Assembly: GCA_947595635.1 (NCBI GenBank)
Contig: CANQEU010000002.1
Location: forward strand, 1 to 64,000
Direction of reading: 5' to 3'
From: an uncultured Clostridia bacterium
GTDB lineage: Bacteria; Bacillota; Clostridia; Oscillospirales; Acutalibacteraceae
DNA: 64,000 nucleotides
The notes under the pieces were generated by a model. That model made no database searches. It was not told the DNA's origin and worked only from the letters and a program-made list of their open reading frames with translations. The translations under genes and the position numbers were made by a program. The number at the start of each line of letters is the position of its first letter. The stretch's first letter is position 1. Shown here one piece after another: positions 1 through 9,900 of this stretch.

Positions 1-22
1 AAGCAAAAGCTTGAAAATAAAT

Positions 23-138
23 ATTCCTTAAACGAGAATGATGAGGTGCAGGAGAAGCGAAGCTTCTCCTGCAAAAATTAAATCTTAAGCAGCAGTACCG
101 CTGCGCAGCAGCGCCTACTGCGGTTCAAGGCATACATA
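23..138. repeat. 116-bp direct repeat, copy 1 (perfect match to 322-437)
   Basis: Letter-by-letter identity with 322-437 at an offset of 299. Contains two hairpins: 47-73 (TGCAGGAGAAGC-GAA-GCTTCTCCTGCA) and 92-121 (GCAGTA-C-CGCTGC-GCA-GCAGCG-CC-TACTGC). Confidence 0.95.
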
Positions 139-225
139 GGATAAAAATTTTGTTTTGTATTCCTATGACCGCAGGCCGACCGTCTTGCGACGACCTGCCT
201 GCTACTTTAATATTATGTTATATTA

Positions 226-249
226 ACGGGGGAGCTGACGCTCCCCCGT
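226..249. other. Perfect inverted repeat in the spacer between the two direct repeats
   Basis: ACGGGGGAGC-TGAC-GCTCCCCCGT: 10-bp perfect stem, 4-nt loop. Confidence 0.85.
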
Positions 250-321
250 AAACCCCCATTTGCACGTTCAAAAAATTATTTTATAATCCGCTTTACGGGC
301 ATAAAAGCTTAATTAAGAAAA

Positions 322-437
322 ATTCCTTAAACGAGAATGATGAGGTGCAGGAGAAGCGAAGCTTCTCCTGCAAAAATTAAATCTTAAGCAGCAGTACCGC
401 TGCGCAGCAGCGCCTACTGCGGTTCAAGGCATACATA
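322..437. repeat. 116-bp direct repeat, copy 2
   Basis: Identical to 23-138; same two hairpins at 346-372 and 391-420. Confidence 0.95.
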
Positions 438-457
438 TGCAAATAAATATTTTCAGA

Positions 458-495
458 CAAAAAGCCCTTTATGCAAAAGCACAGAGGGCTTTGAT
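458..495 (-). terminator. Rho-independent terminator of the trkA-trkH operon
   Basis: Minus strand AAAGCCCT...AGGGCTTTTT stem with inner pairing and a T-tract, just downstream of the trkH stop. Confidence 0.7.
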
Positions 496-515
496 GTTAA
501 AATAATTATAATTAG

Positions 516-1964
516 TTACCCGTTCTTTTTCCATGCCGCAGGGAAGAACATAAGTATTAGCGGGAAAAGCTCAAGTCGTCCTGCGAGCATCGTAAACGAA
601 AGCATCAGCTTTGACAGCGGAGAAAACGCCGCATAGCTTCCGACTGGCCCTACCATTGAAAGTCCGGGTCCGGTATTGTTAAGAGTAGCCGCCGCGGCGG
701 TAAAGTTAGTTATGAAGTCAAAGTTGTCAAGGGATATAACAAGGAAGGTTGTGAAAAACAGCACAACGTAAATCGTAAAGAATATTGAAATGCTCCTTGT
801 TGTTTCGTGAGGAACCTTTTTGCCGTCCATCTTAACGGTGTGAACCGTTCGGGGATGAACGATAATCGCAAGCTCCTTTTTAATCTCCTTGAGCAAAATA
901 ATTATTCTTGAAATTTTAAATCCGCCGCCGGTGCTTCCCGCGCAGGCTCCGATAAATGTAATAATTACAATTATAGCCTTGCTGAATGCCGGCCATTGGT
1001 TTGCGTCGGTTATGCCGAAGCCGGTCGTCGTCAAAAGAGAGGTCACATAGAAAAAGCTCTGATGAGCGGAATCGTATGCCGACGGATAAAGACTGCTGAT
1101 ATTTATTGCAATAAGAACTGTTGCAACTACTATTATTCCGAGGTAGACCCAAATTTCGGTTATTTTAAAGGCCTGCTTGAATTTTCGCGTTATTATAAGC
1201 AGGTATGCCGAAAAGTTGATTCCGAACAAAAGCATAAAAACAGCGATTACGGTTTGCAGATAATAGCTGTCATATGCGGCAATTCCGGCGCTTCTGATTC
1301 CGAATCCGCCTGTTCCGGCGGTTGACATACTGACGTTAATAGCGTCAAATATAGGCATTCCGCCGCACATTAAAAGTATAAACTCAAGTGCGGTAAGGCC
1401 GAAATAAACAATATAAAGTATCGCCGCGTAGTCCCTTATTTTAGGAGTTACCTTGCCGAAAATCGGCCCGGGGCTTTCAGCCTTCATCAGATACATATTT
1501 TGCTGACCGCCGACCTTTGGTATAAGCGCAAGCAAAAACACAAGCACGCCCATACCGCCAAGCCAAATTGAAAGGCTTCTCCAGAAATTCATACAATTGC
1601 TCAGTTGTTCAACATTGGGAACAACTGAGGCGCCGGTCGTGGTGAAGCCGGATACCGTTTCAAACAATGCGTCCTCAAAATTCTTTATTTCACCGCTGAG
1701 GAAAAACGGCAGCGAACCGGCAAGCGAAAGCACAAGCCACGAAAGCGCCGTTGAAATAAAGCCCTCTTTTTGATACATCGTCATATTCTTTGGCCTTTTT
1801 CTTACAATCAAAAAGCCGATCGCCGCCAGTGCAAGCCCGACGGCAAGAAAATATATGCCGTTTTTTTCCGCATAAACGATTGAAACTATAAACGGAAGCT
1901 GCATGGCGGCTCCCTCTACAATTAATATCCAGCCGAGTATATACAGAACAATGCGTTTATTCAT
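516..1964 (-). CDS. trkH: TrkH family potassium uptake protein
   Basis: 482-aa polytopic protein with selectivity-filter-like segments (SGFTTTGASV, STAGTGGFG, TTTGFG, GSTGGGFKI); adjacent to trkA. Confidence 0.93.
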   Translation of the reverse strand: MNKRIVLYILGWILIVEGAAMQLPFIVSIVYAEKNGIYFLAVGLALAAIGFLIVRKRPKNMTMYQKEGFISTALSWLVLSLAGSLPFFLSGEIKNFEDALFETVSGFTTTGASVVPNVEQLSNCMNFWRSLSIWLGGMGVLVFLLALIPKVGGQQNMYLMKAESPGPIFGKVTPKIRDYAAILYIVYFGLTALEFILLMCGGMPIFDAINVSMSTAGTGGFGIRSAGIAAYDSYYLQTVIAVFMLLFGINFSAYLLIITRKFKQAFKITEIWVYLGIIVVATVLIAINISSLYPSAYDSAHQSFFYVTSLLTTTGFGITDANQWPAFSKAIIVIITFIGACAGSTGGGFKISRIIILLKEIKKELAIIVHPRTVHTVKMDGKKVPHETTRSISIFFTIYVVLFFTTFLVISLDNFDFITNFTAAAATLNNTGPGLSMVGPVGSYAAFSPLSKLMLSFTMLAGRLELFPLILMFFPAAWKKNG

Positions 1965-1993
1965 AAAAATTCTGTCCTTTGATGAATTAGCTT

Positions 1994-3352
1994 TTATTTA
2001 AGAATATCCTTGAGGTCGGATAATCCTCTGTGCTTCGTAACAACGATAACCGTGTCGTGCAGCTCTATGGTATCCGCGCCGGACGGACGGATGATTTTGC
2101 CGTTTCTGTTAATACAGGCTATCTGTAAATCGTCCTTAAGATTAAGATCCTTAAGCGGTATGCCCGTAACCTTGGACTCCTCGCGCACCCTGAATTCAAG
2201 AGCCTCGGCATCGTTGTGTCTTGATATATTATAAAGCGTTTCAACATTGCTGCCGACCGTGTTCTGCATTGAACGCACATATTCGGCAATAAGCTCGCCG
2301 GCAAGTCCCTTTGGATTGATTATTGAATCAAGCTGTAAGCCGTCTATTATTGAGCCAAACGAGGAGTTGTTTATCTTTGTGATTATTTTTGCGTCCGAGT
2401 TTTTCCGCAGATAAAGTGAAATAAGTATATTTTCCTCGTCGTTGTTCATAAGGGCGACTATTCCTGTAGCGTGCTGAACGCCCTCGGAATTAAGAAGGTT
2501 GAGATCCATACAGTTGCCGTTGATTATAACAGCGTCATGCAGTCTTTCGGCAAGCTCCTCGCAGCGCTCCTTGCTTTTTTCAATAATTTTAACATCAACG
2601 CCTGATTTTATCAAAAACGACGCAAGATAAAACGCCGTTTTGCTGCCGCCGAGTATTACAACACTGCGGCTGCGGCCGGACAATAGCCCAAGCTTTTTAA
2701 GAATTTTTGTAGCGTCTGCGGGCGAGGCGAGAAAAGAAATCCTGTCGTTCGGCAAAATAGTAAAATCACCGTTTGGAATAAAGGTTTCGTTTTCACGCTC
2801 GACCGTGCATATTCTTACCTTGCCCTTGAATAGCTCGGAGGTTGAGCTTACCTTTGCATTTGCCAGAAACGAATCCTCAGGAACTATGATTTTAATTATT
2901 TCTACAACGCCCTTTGCAAACGTATCTATCTCAATGGCTCCGGGGAATTTAAGAAGTCTGTCCATTTCTCTTGCGCACACAAGCTCCGGATTGATTGCAA
3001 GCGAAAGACCGAGAGTATCCTTTACCCTCGGCACGTCCTTGATGTATTCCGGATTGCGAACACGGGCTATCGTGTGCTTTGCGCCGCAGCTGCGCGCAAG
3101 CAGGCAGGCATAAAGGTTAAGCTCGTCGGAACCGGTAACGGCGATTATAAGGTCAGTGTTGTCAACCTCTGCCTCCTGTAGCGTTTCATATGTCGCTCCG
3201 TTTCCTGTAACTCCCATTAAATCAAGTGAGTTTGTAAGATTTGAAACGGCAGCTTCGTCGGTGTCGATTACAACAATCTCATGTCCCTCGCTGTTAAGCT
3301 CGGCGGCAATGGTTGAACCGACCTTGCCGCAGCCAATAATAATTATCTTCAC
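1994..3352 (-). CDS. trkA: Trk system potassium transporter TrkA (two RCK_N/RCK_C units)
   Basis: MKIIIIGCGKVGSTIAAEL N-terminus, second Rossmann motif VVILGGSKTAFYLA; next to trkH. Confidence 0.93.
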   Translation of the reverse strand: MKIIIIGCGKVGSTIAAELNSEGHEIVVIDTDEAAVSNLTNSLDLMGVTGNGATYETLQEAEVDNTDLIIAVTGSDELNLYACLLARSCGAKHTIARVRNPEYIKDVPRVKDTLGLSLAINPELVCAREMDRLLKFPGAIEIDTFAKGVVEIIKIIVPEDSFLANAKVSSTSELFKGKVRICTVERENETFIPNGDFTILPNDRISFLASPADATKILKKLGLLSGRSRSVVILGGSKTAFYLASFLIKSGVDVKIIEKSKERCEELAERLHDAVIINGNCMDLNLLNSEGVQHATGIVALMNNDEENILISLYLRKNSDAKIITKINNSSFGSIIDGLQLDSIINPKGLAGELIAEYVRSMQNTVGSNVETLYNISRHNDAEALEFRVREESKVTGIPLKDLNLKDDLQIACINRNGKIIRPSGADTIELHDTVIVVTKHRGLSDLKDILK

Positions 3353-3504
3353 GTTTTATCACCTGAATGTCTTATGCTGATTGTGTATTTCAGTGAAATT
3401 TTTGTTTTAATATCCGCGCCGAAAATTGCTGATACTTCGACTGAATGAATTTTCAAAAACGGTTCTTTGCGCAATTAAGCGGCAGATATTTAATTTCCCA
3501 AACA

Positions 3505-3533
3505 ATGATACTATAAACCGAGCGTAAAATCAA
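3505..3533 (-). promoter_or_regulatory. Putative sigma-70 type promoter for trkA-trkH
   Basis: Minus strand TTGATT-17 nt-TATCAT; leaves a leader of roughly 145 nt before the trkA ATG. Confidence 0.5.
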
Positions 3534-3564
3534 TAAATTTTACAATATTAATCCAAATTTTACT

Positions 3565-3592
3565 TTGTCTGCGCTATTATTCATATTATACT
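3565..3592 (+). promoter_or_regulatory. Putative promoter for addB-addA
   Basis: TTGTCT-16 nt-TATACT upstream of addB. Confidence 0.4.
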
Positions 3593-3676
3593 TATTTATC
3601 TTGAACTGGAAATTTCTATATGGTAAAATTAAATAAATCGTATATAAAAAATCGGAAGAAGCTAAGGGTGGATAAA

Positions 3677-6600
3677 ATGCTAAAGCTCATTTACGGAAGA
3701 AGCGGTACAGGAAAAACCGAATATATTTTAGATTATCTATGCTCGCTTGCAAAATCGACGGACGAAAAGCTTTTGCTGCTTATACCTGAACAACACAGCT
3801 TTGCAAGCGAGAAAAAAATCCTTTATAAAATAGGGGAAGAGCTTTCACACAGGATAAGCGTATTAAGCTTCAAGCGAATGACGGACGCCGTTTTCAGACA
3901 GTGCGGAGGCTATCCCCAAAAGCCTGTGAACGACGGAATGAAAAATGTGTTTATGTCTCTTGCCCTGCGTGAATGCTGCGACGAGCTCAGGCTTTATAAA
4001 AATCAGGCAAACAGACCTGAGTTTATACCCGTAATTTTAAATACTGTAAATGAACTGAAAAGCTGTGCGCTGTCCGGCGACGACCTTCTTAAATGCGCGG
4101 CGGCGGCAGATAATAAAACGCTCAGCAGCAAGCTTTATGATGTTTCGATTATTTCCTCGGTATATAATGCGCTTTTAAATCAGGCTTATTCCGACCCTCT
4201 TGACGATTTGAGCATAATTTATAAAAGACTTCTCGAAAAAAATATTTTTAAGGATTATATAATAGCCCTTGACGGCTTCAGCGGCTTTACAAGACAGGAG
4301 ATGCTGATAATCGAGCTGTTAATGCGCGATGCTAATGAGCTTTTGCTTACTCTTTGCGGAAGCAAGAGCGATTTTCAAGACGGCAGCGAGGTGTTCAGGG
4401 TTACAAATGAAACAAGAAAAAGAATAATTGAAGCCGCGCATAAAAACTCTGTGCAAATCGCGGCGCCGCTTGAGCTTGAAAAAAGTATGAGGATAAAAAA
4501 TCCGGCGCTTGGTGTGCTTGAAAAAAACATATATTCCTACAAGCCTGTTACAGAGGCATGCGACTGCGGCGGAATAACAGTGTATCAGGGAGCAAGCGTA
4601 TATGACGAGTGCAATTATACCGCCTCTGAAATAAAAAGACTTGTTACGGAATGCGGTTATAAATATTCGGATATAGCCGTGATTTGCAGAAATCTCGCCC
4701 CGTACAGAGGCATACTTTCAAGGGCGCTTGACAAACACCGAATATCATATTTTATGGAGGAGCCTCAGCCTCTTGTGCAAAAGCCGATAATATCATATGT
4801 GCTATCCGTTCTTGATGTTATCAGCAGCGGCTTTTCATCTGAGTATATCTTTAAAATGCTAAAAACAGGTTATTCTCAGCTTGATGAAAACGAAATATTT
4901 GAGCTTGAAAATTATACTTATATCTGGAACATAAGCGGAGGGAAATGGCTGTCTGCGTTTACGCAAAATCCTGAGGGCTTTAAGGAGGGCTTCAGCGAGG
5001 AGGAAAGCTCAAGACTTAACAGGCTTGAGAGGTCGCGAATAAAAATAATTGAACCGCTTGTCAAATTCAGGGGCGGCATAAAGGATAAAAGCGGGGCTGA
5101 GATTACAAAGCAGCTTTATTTTCTTATTGAGAACGAGGGGCTGAGAGAAAAGCTCAGGGAAGAAGAAAAGGTGTATATTGCCGATAAAAATACCGCCATG
5201 CTTGAGGAGCTTGACAGAGTGTGGGACATACTTATCGAAAGCCTTGATATGATGTATTCGTCCCTTAAGGACATAAAGCCGGGTATCAAAGAATATGCCG
5301 ATTTGTTCAGGCTTTATCTCGGAGCCGAGGACATATCGTATATCCCAAGAAGCATCGACGAGGTGACAATCGGAACAGCCGACAGAATAAGAACCGACTC
5401 TCCGAAGGCCGTGTTCCTGCTCGGTTGTATTCAGGACGAATTCCCGAAAGCGCCGGTAGCCGCCGGCATATTCACGGATAACGAGAGGTGTGTTCTGCGT
5501 GAAGGCGGACTCGGACTGTATGAATCAATTGCACAGCTAAGCACAAATGAGCTTTTTTACGCTTATACGGCCGCTTGCGCTCCCGGCGAAAGATTATATG
5601 CAAGCTTCTACACTCAGTCGCTCGACGGCGAGGAGAGAGCGGCTTCGTCGATAATCCGTGAGATTGTCGGGATCTTCAAGCTTGCCGGAAGCGAACACTA
5701 TATTACCGAAAAGCACGACGGCAGATTTATAAGATGCGAGCAGGACGCGTTTGAGTTTTTGGCGTCGAATTTTTCAGATGATTCAACGCTTATAAGCTCG
5801 CTTAAAGAATATTTCGGAAAAACCGAAAGGGCGGCGGCTGTTCAAAAAATTGACGGGCTTTTAAAAGCCGCTCCGCTTGAAATAAACGACTCCGGCACCG
5901 CAAAGCGCCTTTTCGGCAATAAAAATATGAATCTGTCGGCGTCACAGATAGAAAAATATTATCTTTGCCCGTATAACTATTTCTGCACATACGGGCTCGG
6001 ACTAAAAGAGAGAAAAAGGGCGGAGATAAACGCGTCTGAGTACGGAACGATGATGCATTATATTCTTGAAAAGCTCTTGTCTGAATACACTGTCGCTCAG
6101 ATAAGCGAATTTATATCAAACGGGACGCTCAACGAAAAAATAAGCCTAATAATCGAAGATTATCTTCAAGACGTTCTCGGCGGAGCGGAAAACAAGACGA
6201 AAAGATTTTTATATTCGCTCGAAAGAATAAAGCAGGGCGCGTTGATACTTATCGCGCATATAATACAGGAGCTTAAAGCGTCGGAATTTGACCCCCTGCG
6301 CTGTGAGCTTAAAATTGACCTTGAGGAACGCGGAGGCGAGATAGAGCCTATAAGCATTGAGCTTAGCGACGGCACAAAAATCAGCGTCAGGGGCTTTGTT
6401 GACAGGGTTGATAAGCTTGAAAGGGACGGCAATTACTATATAAGGATAATCGACTATAAAACCGGCAGTAAAGAATTTAGGATAAACGATGTTGATTTTG
6501 GGCTTAATCTGCAAATGCTTTTATATCTTGACGCAATATCAAAAAACGGCGAAAAGACCTTCAGCAAAAAAATCAGTCCTGCCGGCGTTTTATATATGCC

Positions 6601-6988
6601 TGCTTCCCCAAGCCTTATTTCAAGGGACGAGGGAGAGGACAGCATTAACAAATCGTTTGCAATGAACGGCGTTGTAGTTAATGATTCTCCGGCGTTGAGT
6701 GAATATATAGACAGGGACGGCGAATATATAAGCTCTGCTTTTAAGATGAGCGAAAAAGAATTAAAGCTTTGCTTTGACAAGCTTGAAACTCTTATAATAC
6801 ATATGGCTAAAAATCTTATTCGGGGCAAAATAAACCCTCTGCCGGTAAAGCACAGCAAAACGGACGCGTGCAGATATTGCCCTTATTCAAGCTCATGCGG
6901 ATTTGACAATACAAAGCAGTCAAACAACCTCAGCGATAAAAAATATTCGCCTGTTTACGGCGAACCGGACGGGGAGGGAAACGTATGA
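3677..6988 (+). CDS. addB: Helicase-exonuclease AddAB subunit AddB
   Basis: MLKLIYGRSGTGKTEYI P-loop; C-terminal nuclease (IIDYKTGS) and Fe-S cysteines (LCPYNYFC, CRYCPYSSSC). Start moved from the ORF-track 3620 to the ATG preceded by AGGGTGG. Confidence 0.93.
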   Translation: MLKLIYGRSGTGKTEYILDYLCSLAKSTDEKLLLLIPEQHSFASEKKILYKIGEELSHRISVLSFKRMTDAVFRQCGGYPQKPVNDGMKNVFMSLALRECCDELRLYKNQANRPEFIPVILNTVNELKSCALSGDDLLKCAAAADNKTLSSKLYDVSIISSVYNALLNQAYSDPLDDLSIIYKRLLEKNIFKDYIIALDGFSGFTRQEMLIIELLMRDANELLLTLCGSKSDFQDGSEVFRVTNETRKRIIEAAHKNSVQIAAPLELEKSMRIKNPALGVLEKNIYSYKPVTEACDCGGITVYQGASVYDECNYTASEIKRLVTECGYKYSDIAVICRNLAPYRGILSRALDKHRISYFMEEPQPLVQKPIISYVLSVLDVISSGFSSEYIFKMLKTGYSQLDENEIFELENYTYIWNISGGKWLSAFTQNPEGFKEGFSEEESSRLNRLERSRIKIIEPLVKFRGGIKDKSGAEITKQLYFLIENEGLREKLREEEKVYIADKNTAMLEELDRVWDILIESLDMMYSSLKDIKPGIKEYADLFRLYLGAEDISYIPRSIDEVTIGTADRIRTDSPKAVFLLGCIQDEFPKAPVAAGIFTDNERCVLREGGLGLYESIAQLSTNELFYAYTAACAPGERLYASFYTQSLDGEERAASSIIREIVGIFKLAGSEHYITEKHDGRFIRCEQDAFEFLASNFSDDSTLISSLKEYFGKTERAAAVQKIDGLLKAAPLEINDSGTAKRLFGNKNMNLSASQIEKYYLCPYNYFCTYGLGLKERKRAEINASEYGTMMHYILEKLLSEYTVAQISEFISNGTLNEKISLIIEDYLQDVLGGAENKTKRFLYSLERIKQGALILIAHIIQELKASEFDPLRCELKIDLEERGGEIEPISIELSDGTKISVRGFVDRVDKLERDGNYYIRIIDYKTGSKEFRINDVDFGLNLQMLLYLDAISKNGEKTFSKKISPAGVLYMPASPSLISRDEGEDSINKSFAMNGVVVNDSPALSEYIDRDGEYISSAFKMSEKELKLCFDKLETLIIHMAKNLIRGKINPLPVKHSKTDACRYCPYSSSCGFDNTKQSNNLSDKKYSPVYGEPDGEGNV

Positions 6989-9900
6989 AAAGAAATTGGA
7001 CTCCGGCGCAGACGGACGCTATAAACGCGCAGGGAGGAGCCGTAATAGTCTCTGCCGCGGCAGGCTCGGGCAAAACCGCAGTGCTTGTTGAGCGTGTTTT
7101 AAGCAGGATAACCAATCCGGCGAGCAGGGTGGATATAGACAAGCTTTTAGTAGTCACATATACAAATGCAGCTGCGGCTGAAATGAAGGAGAGAATTTCG
7201 GCAGGACTTGAAAGACTGTCAAAGGAATTTCCGCAGGACAGCTACTACCGCCGACAGCTGATGCTACTGCCAAGCGCCAATATAAGCACTATCCACAGCT
7301 TTTGCGGAAATGTCATTAAAGAGAATTTTTACCTCCTCGGCGACGTGCCGTCCGATTACAAAATTGCCGACGAGAGCAGACTCTCGATAATCAGGGACAG
7401 GGCGGCTGAAAATATAATAGAAGAAATTTACTCGTCGGACGACGAAGGGTACCGGTATATGGCGGATTGCTTCAGCACCGCCAAGGGAGAGTATAATTTA
7501 AAATCGACGATACTTGATATTTACAACTTTTTATGCTCGCAGCCGTTCCCCGAAAAATGGATGGACGATGTTGAAAGGGCGTATTGCTGCGACAGCGCGT
7601 CCGAAAGCATATGGGGCAGAGCGATACTTGAGGAGGCTGCTCTTGCCGCCGACTTTTTTACAAGAAAGACAGATGAATGTATTGCCCTTTTTAATTCAAA
7701 GCCGGAATTGGGAAAAGCCTTTGGCGAAAAAATAAGCGGTTCATATAAAAGCCTTGTCGATAAATTCTCGTCGCTTGTAAGCGCCGGAGATTGGAACGGA
7801 CTTTATGAATTTGCGCATACTCAGCACAGCTTTGAAAGGCTCAGCGCCGCAAAGGGATATTCTGACGACCCGGTAAAAGTAAGAATATCAAATATTCTGA
7901 AAATGATAAAAAAAGAAATTACGGATTCAATCCCAAAACTGTTTATATACGATGATGAAGAATATTTAAACAGCACAAAAATAGCCCGTCCGGCAATAAA
8001 GGCTCTGTTTAAGGCAGTCAGACTTTTCTCGGAGGAATACAGCCGCTTAAAGCTTGAAGAGAGCTATGCCGATTTTTCCGACCTTGAGCGCTGGACTCTG
8101 CGTCTTTTGTATAAAGACGGCAGCCGTACTCCGCTTGCGATAAAGCTTTCTGAGAAATTCTGCGAGGTTATGGTTGATGAATATCAGGACGCGAACGAGC
8201 TTCAGGATACTATATTTAACTGCCTAAGCGATAACGGAAAAAAGCTTTTTGTCGTCGGAGATGTAAAGCAGAGTATTTACAGATTCAGACAGGCAAACCC
8301 TGAGCTGTTTTTAAAAAGAAAGAACAGCTACGCCCCATATGACAGAAAAATTGACAACTATCCCGCGAAAATTATGCTTGATAAAAATTTCAGAAGCCGC
8401 AGCGGAATTACAGCGGCGGTAAACTTTATTTTTTCAAAGCTTATGTCGCCGCAGGCGGGCGATATGTATTATAAAAGCGAGGATATGCTTGTTGCCGCCG
8501 CAGATTACAGTGAGGACGATAAGCCTGATACATCGCTTGACATAATCTTTGCGCCGATAAGTATGAATATCGCCTCTCATATTGCCGAGGCGAGGCTTAT
8601 AGCAAAGAGAATATCGGAGCTTAAAAGCAGTCTTATGATTGAGGAAAACGGCGTAAAAAGACCGGCGAGGTACGGCGATTTTGCAATACTTCTAAGAAAC
8701 GGCACAAATGCGCTTGAATATATGAATGTGCTTAAAAACAGCGGAATACCGGCAAGGTGCTCGGCAGGCGACAATTTTTTAAAGACTAATGAAATATTAA
8801 TAATGATTTCGCTGCTTCAGGTTATCAATAATCCGCTTCTTGATATACCTTTGCTCAATGTTATGACGAGCCCGATATTCGCATTTACTCCGACAGAGCT
8901 TGCCAAAATAAGAATAGAAAGAAAAAAAGAGCCGCTTTATGCGTCTGTCAAACGCTGTGCCGACAGCGGCGACAGTCATTGCGGAAATTTATGCGATTTA
9001 CTTTCGTATTTCAGAATGACCGCAAGCTCCGTTTCTCTTTCGGAGCTTATAAGCGATATTTTTGACAAGACCTCTTACCCTGAGATTATATCAGCAACCG
9101 ACGGCGGAGACATCAAGCTTAACAATCTGCGCTTGTTCTACAAAAAGAGCATTGAATATTCAGACAGCGGCGGGTGCCTTTCATCATATGTGCGTTATCT
9201 TGACAAGCTGTGTGAGCAGGACGCTAAAATAAAGACCTCGCAAATCAACGCCGAGTCAAGCAAGGTCGAAATTATGACAATACACAGGTCAAAGGGGCTT
9301 GAATTTCCGGTTTGCTTTGTCGCCGGTATTTCTTCACCTAATCAAAATGACGCCGAGCAGCTTGTTATACATCCAAAGCTTGGTGTGGGCGCGGCAATAA
9401 ACGTGATAACGGGGCCATACAAAATAGAGTCGCTGCAAAAGCAGGCAATAAAAATGAAGCAGTCGATAGACGAGGTTTCCGAGGAATTAAGAGTTTTGTA
9501 TGTTGCGCTTACAAGGGCAAAAGAAAAGCTGTTTATGGTCGTTTCAACAAAATCGGGAAAGCCTGGCGAAATGACAGCGCAGCTTGCCTCTCGGCTTGAG
9601 ATTAAAAACGAGAGCATTCATCCTTATGTTGTAAGAAGTCTATCCTCAAACGCACAGCGGCTTATAGCCTGCGCAATTCTCTACGGCAGAAGCAAAGAGC
9701 TGCTTGAATATATAGACGTGCCGACTAAGCCCTTTATAGGAAATGCGGAGGATTACTGGAACGTGAGCCTGCATATGGCAAACGAGCTTTTGCCCGTTGA
9801 CATCGACAGTGAAACGAGAGAGAGCAGAGAGTACGATATTACTGCCCGGGAGATTGAGCGCAGGCTTGCGCTTGAATATAAAAACGGCAGTCTTGCGAAC

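Noticed and set aside
112-138. tRNA T-arm-like GGTTCAA inside the 116-bp repeat
   Set aside because: No flanking T-stem pairing, acceptor stem or anticodon arm; not a tRNA.
1-480. CRISPR array
   Set aside because: Only two copies, 116 bp long, 183 bp apart, with no further spacers or cas genes in the window.
3353-3500. ydaO-yuaA (c-di-AMP) riboswitch upstream of trkA
   Set aside because: Only a CGCTTAAT-like 5' fragment resembles the motif. The other conserved blocks (GGTGAATC-type and GACAGCTAACCTC-type) are not found, so it is not called as a feature.
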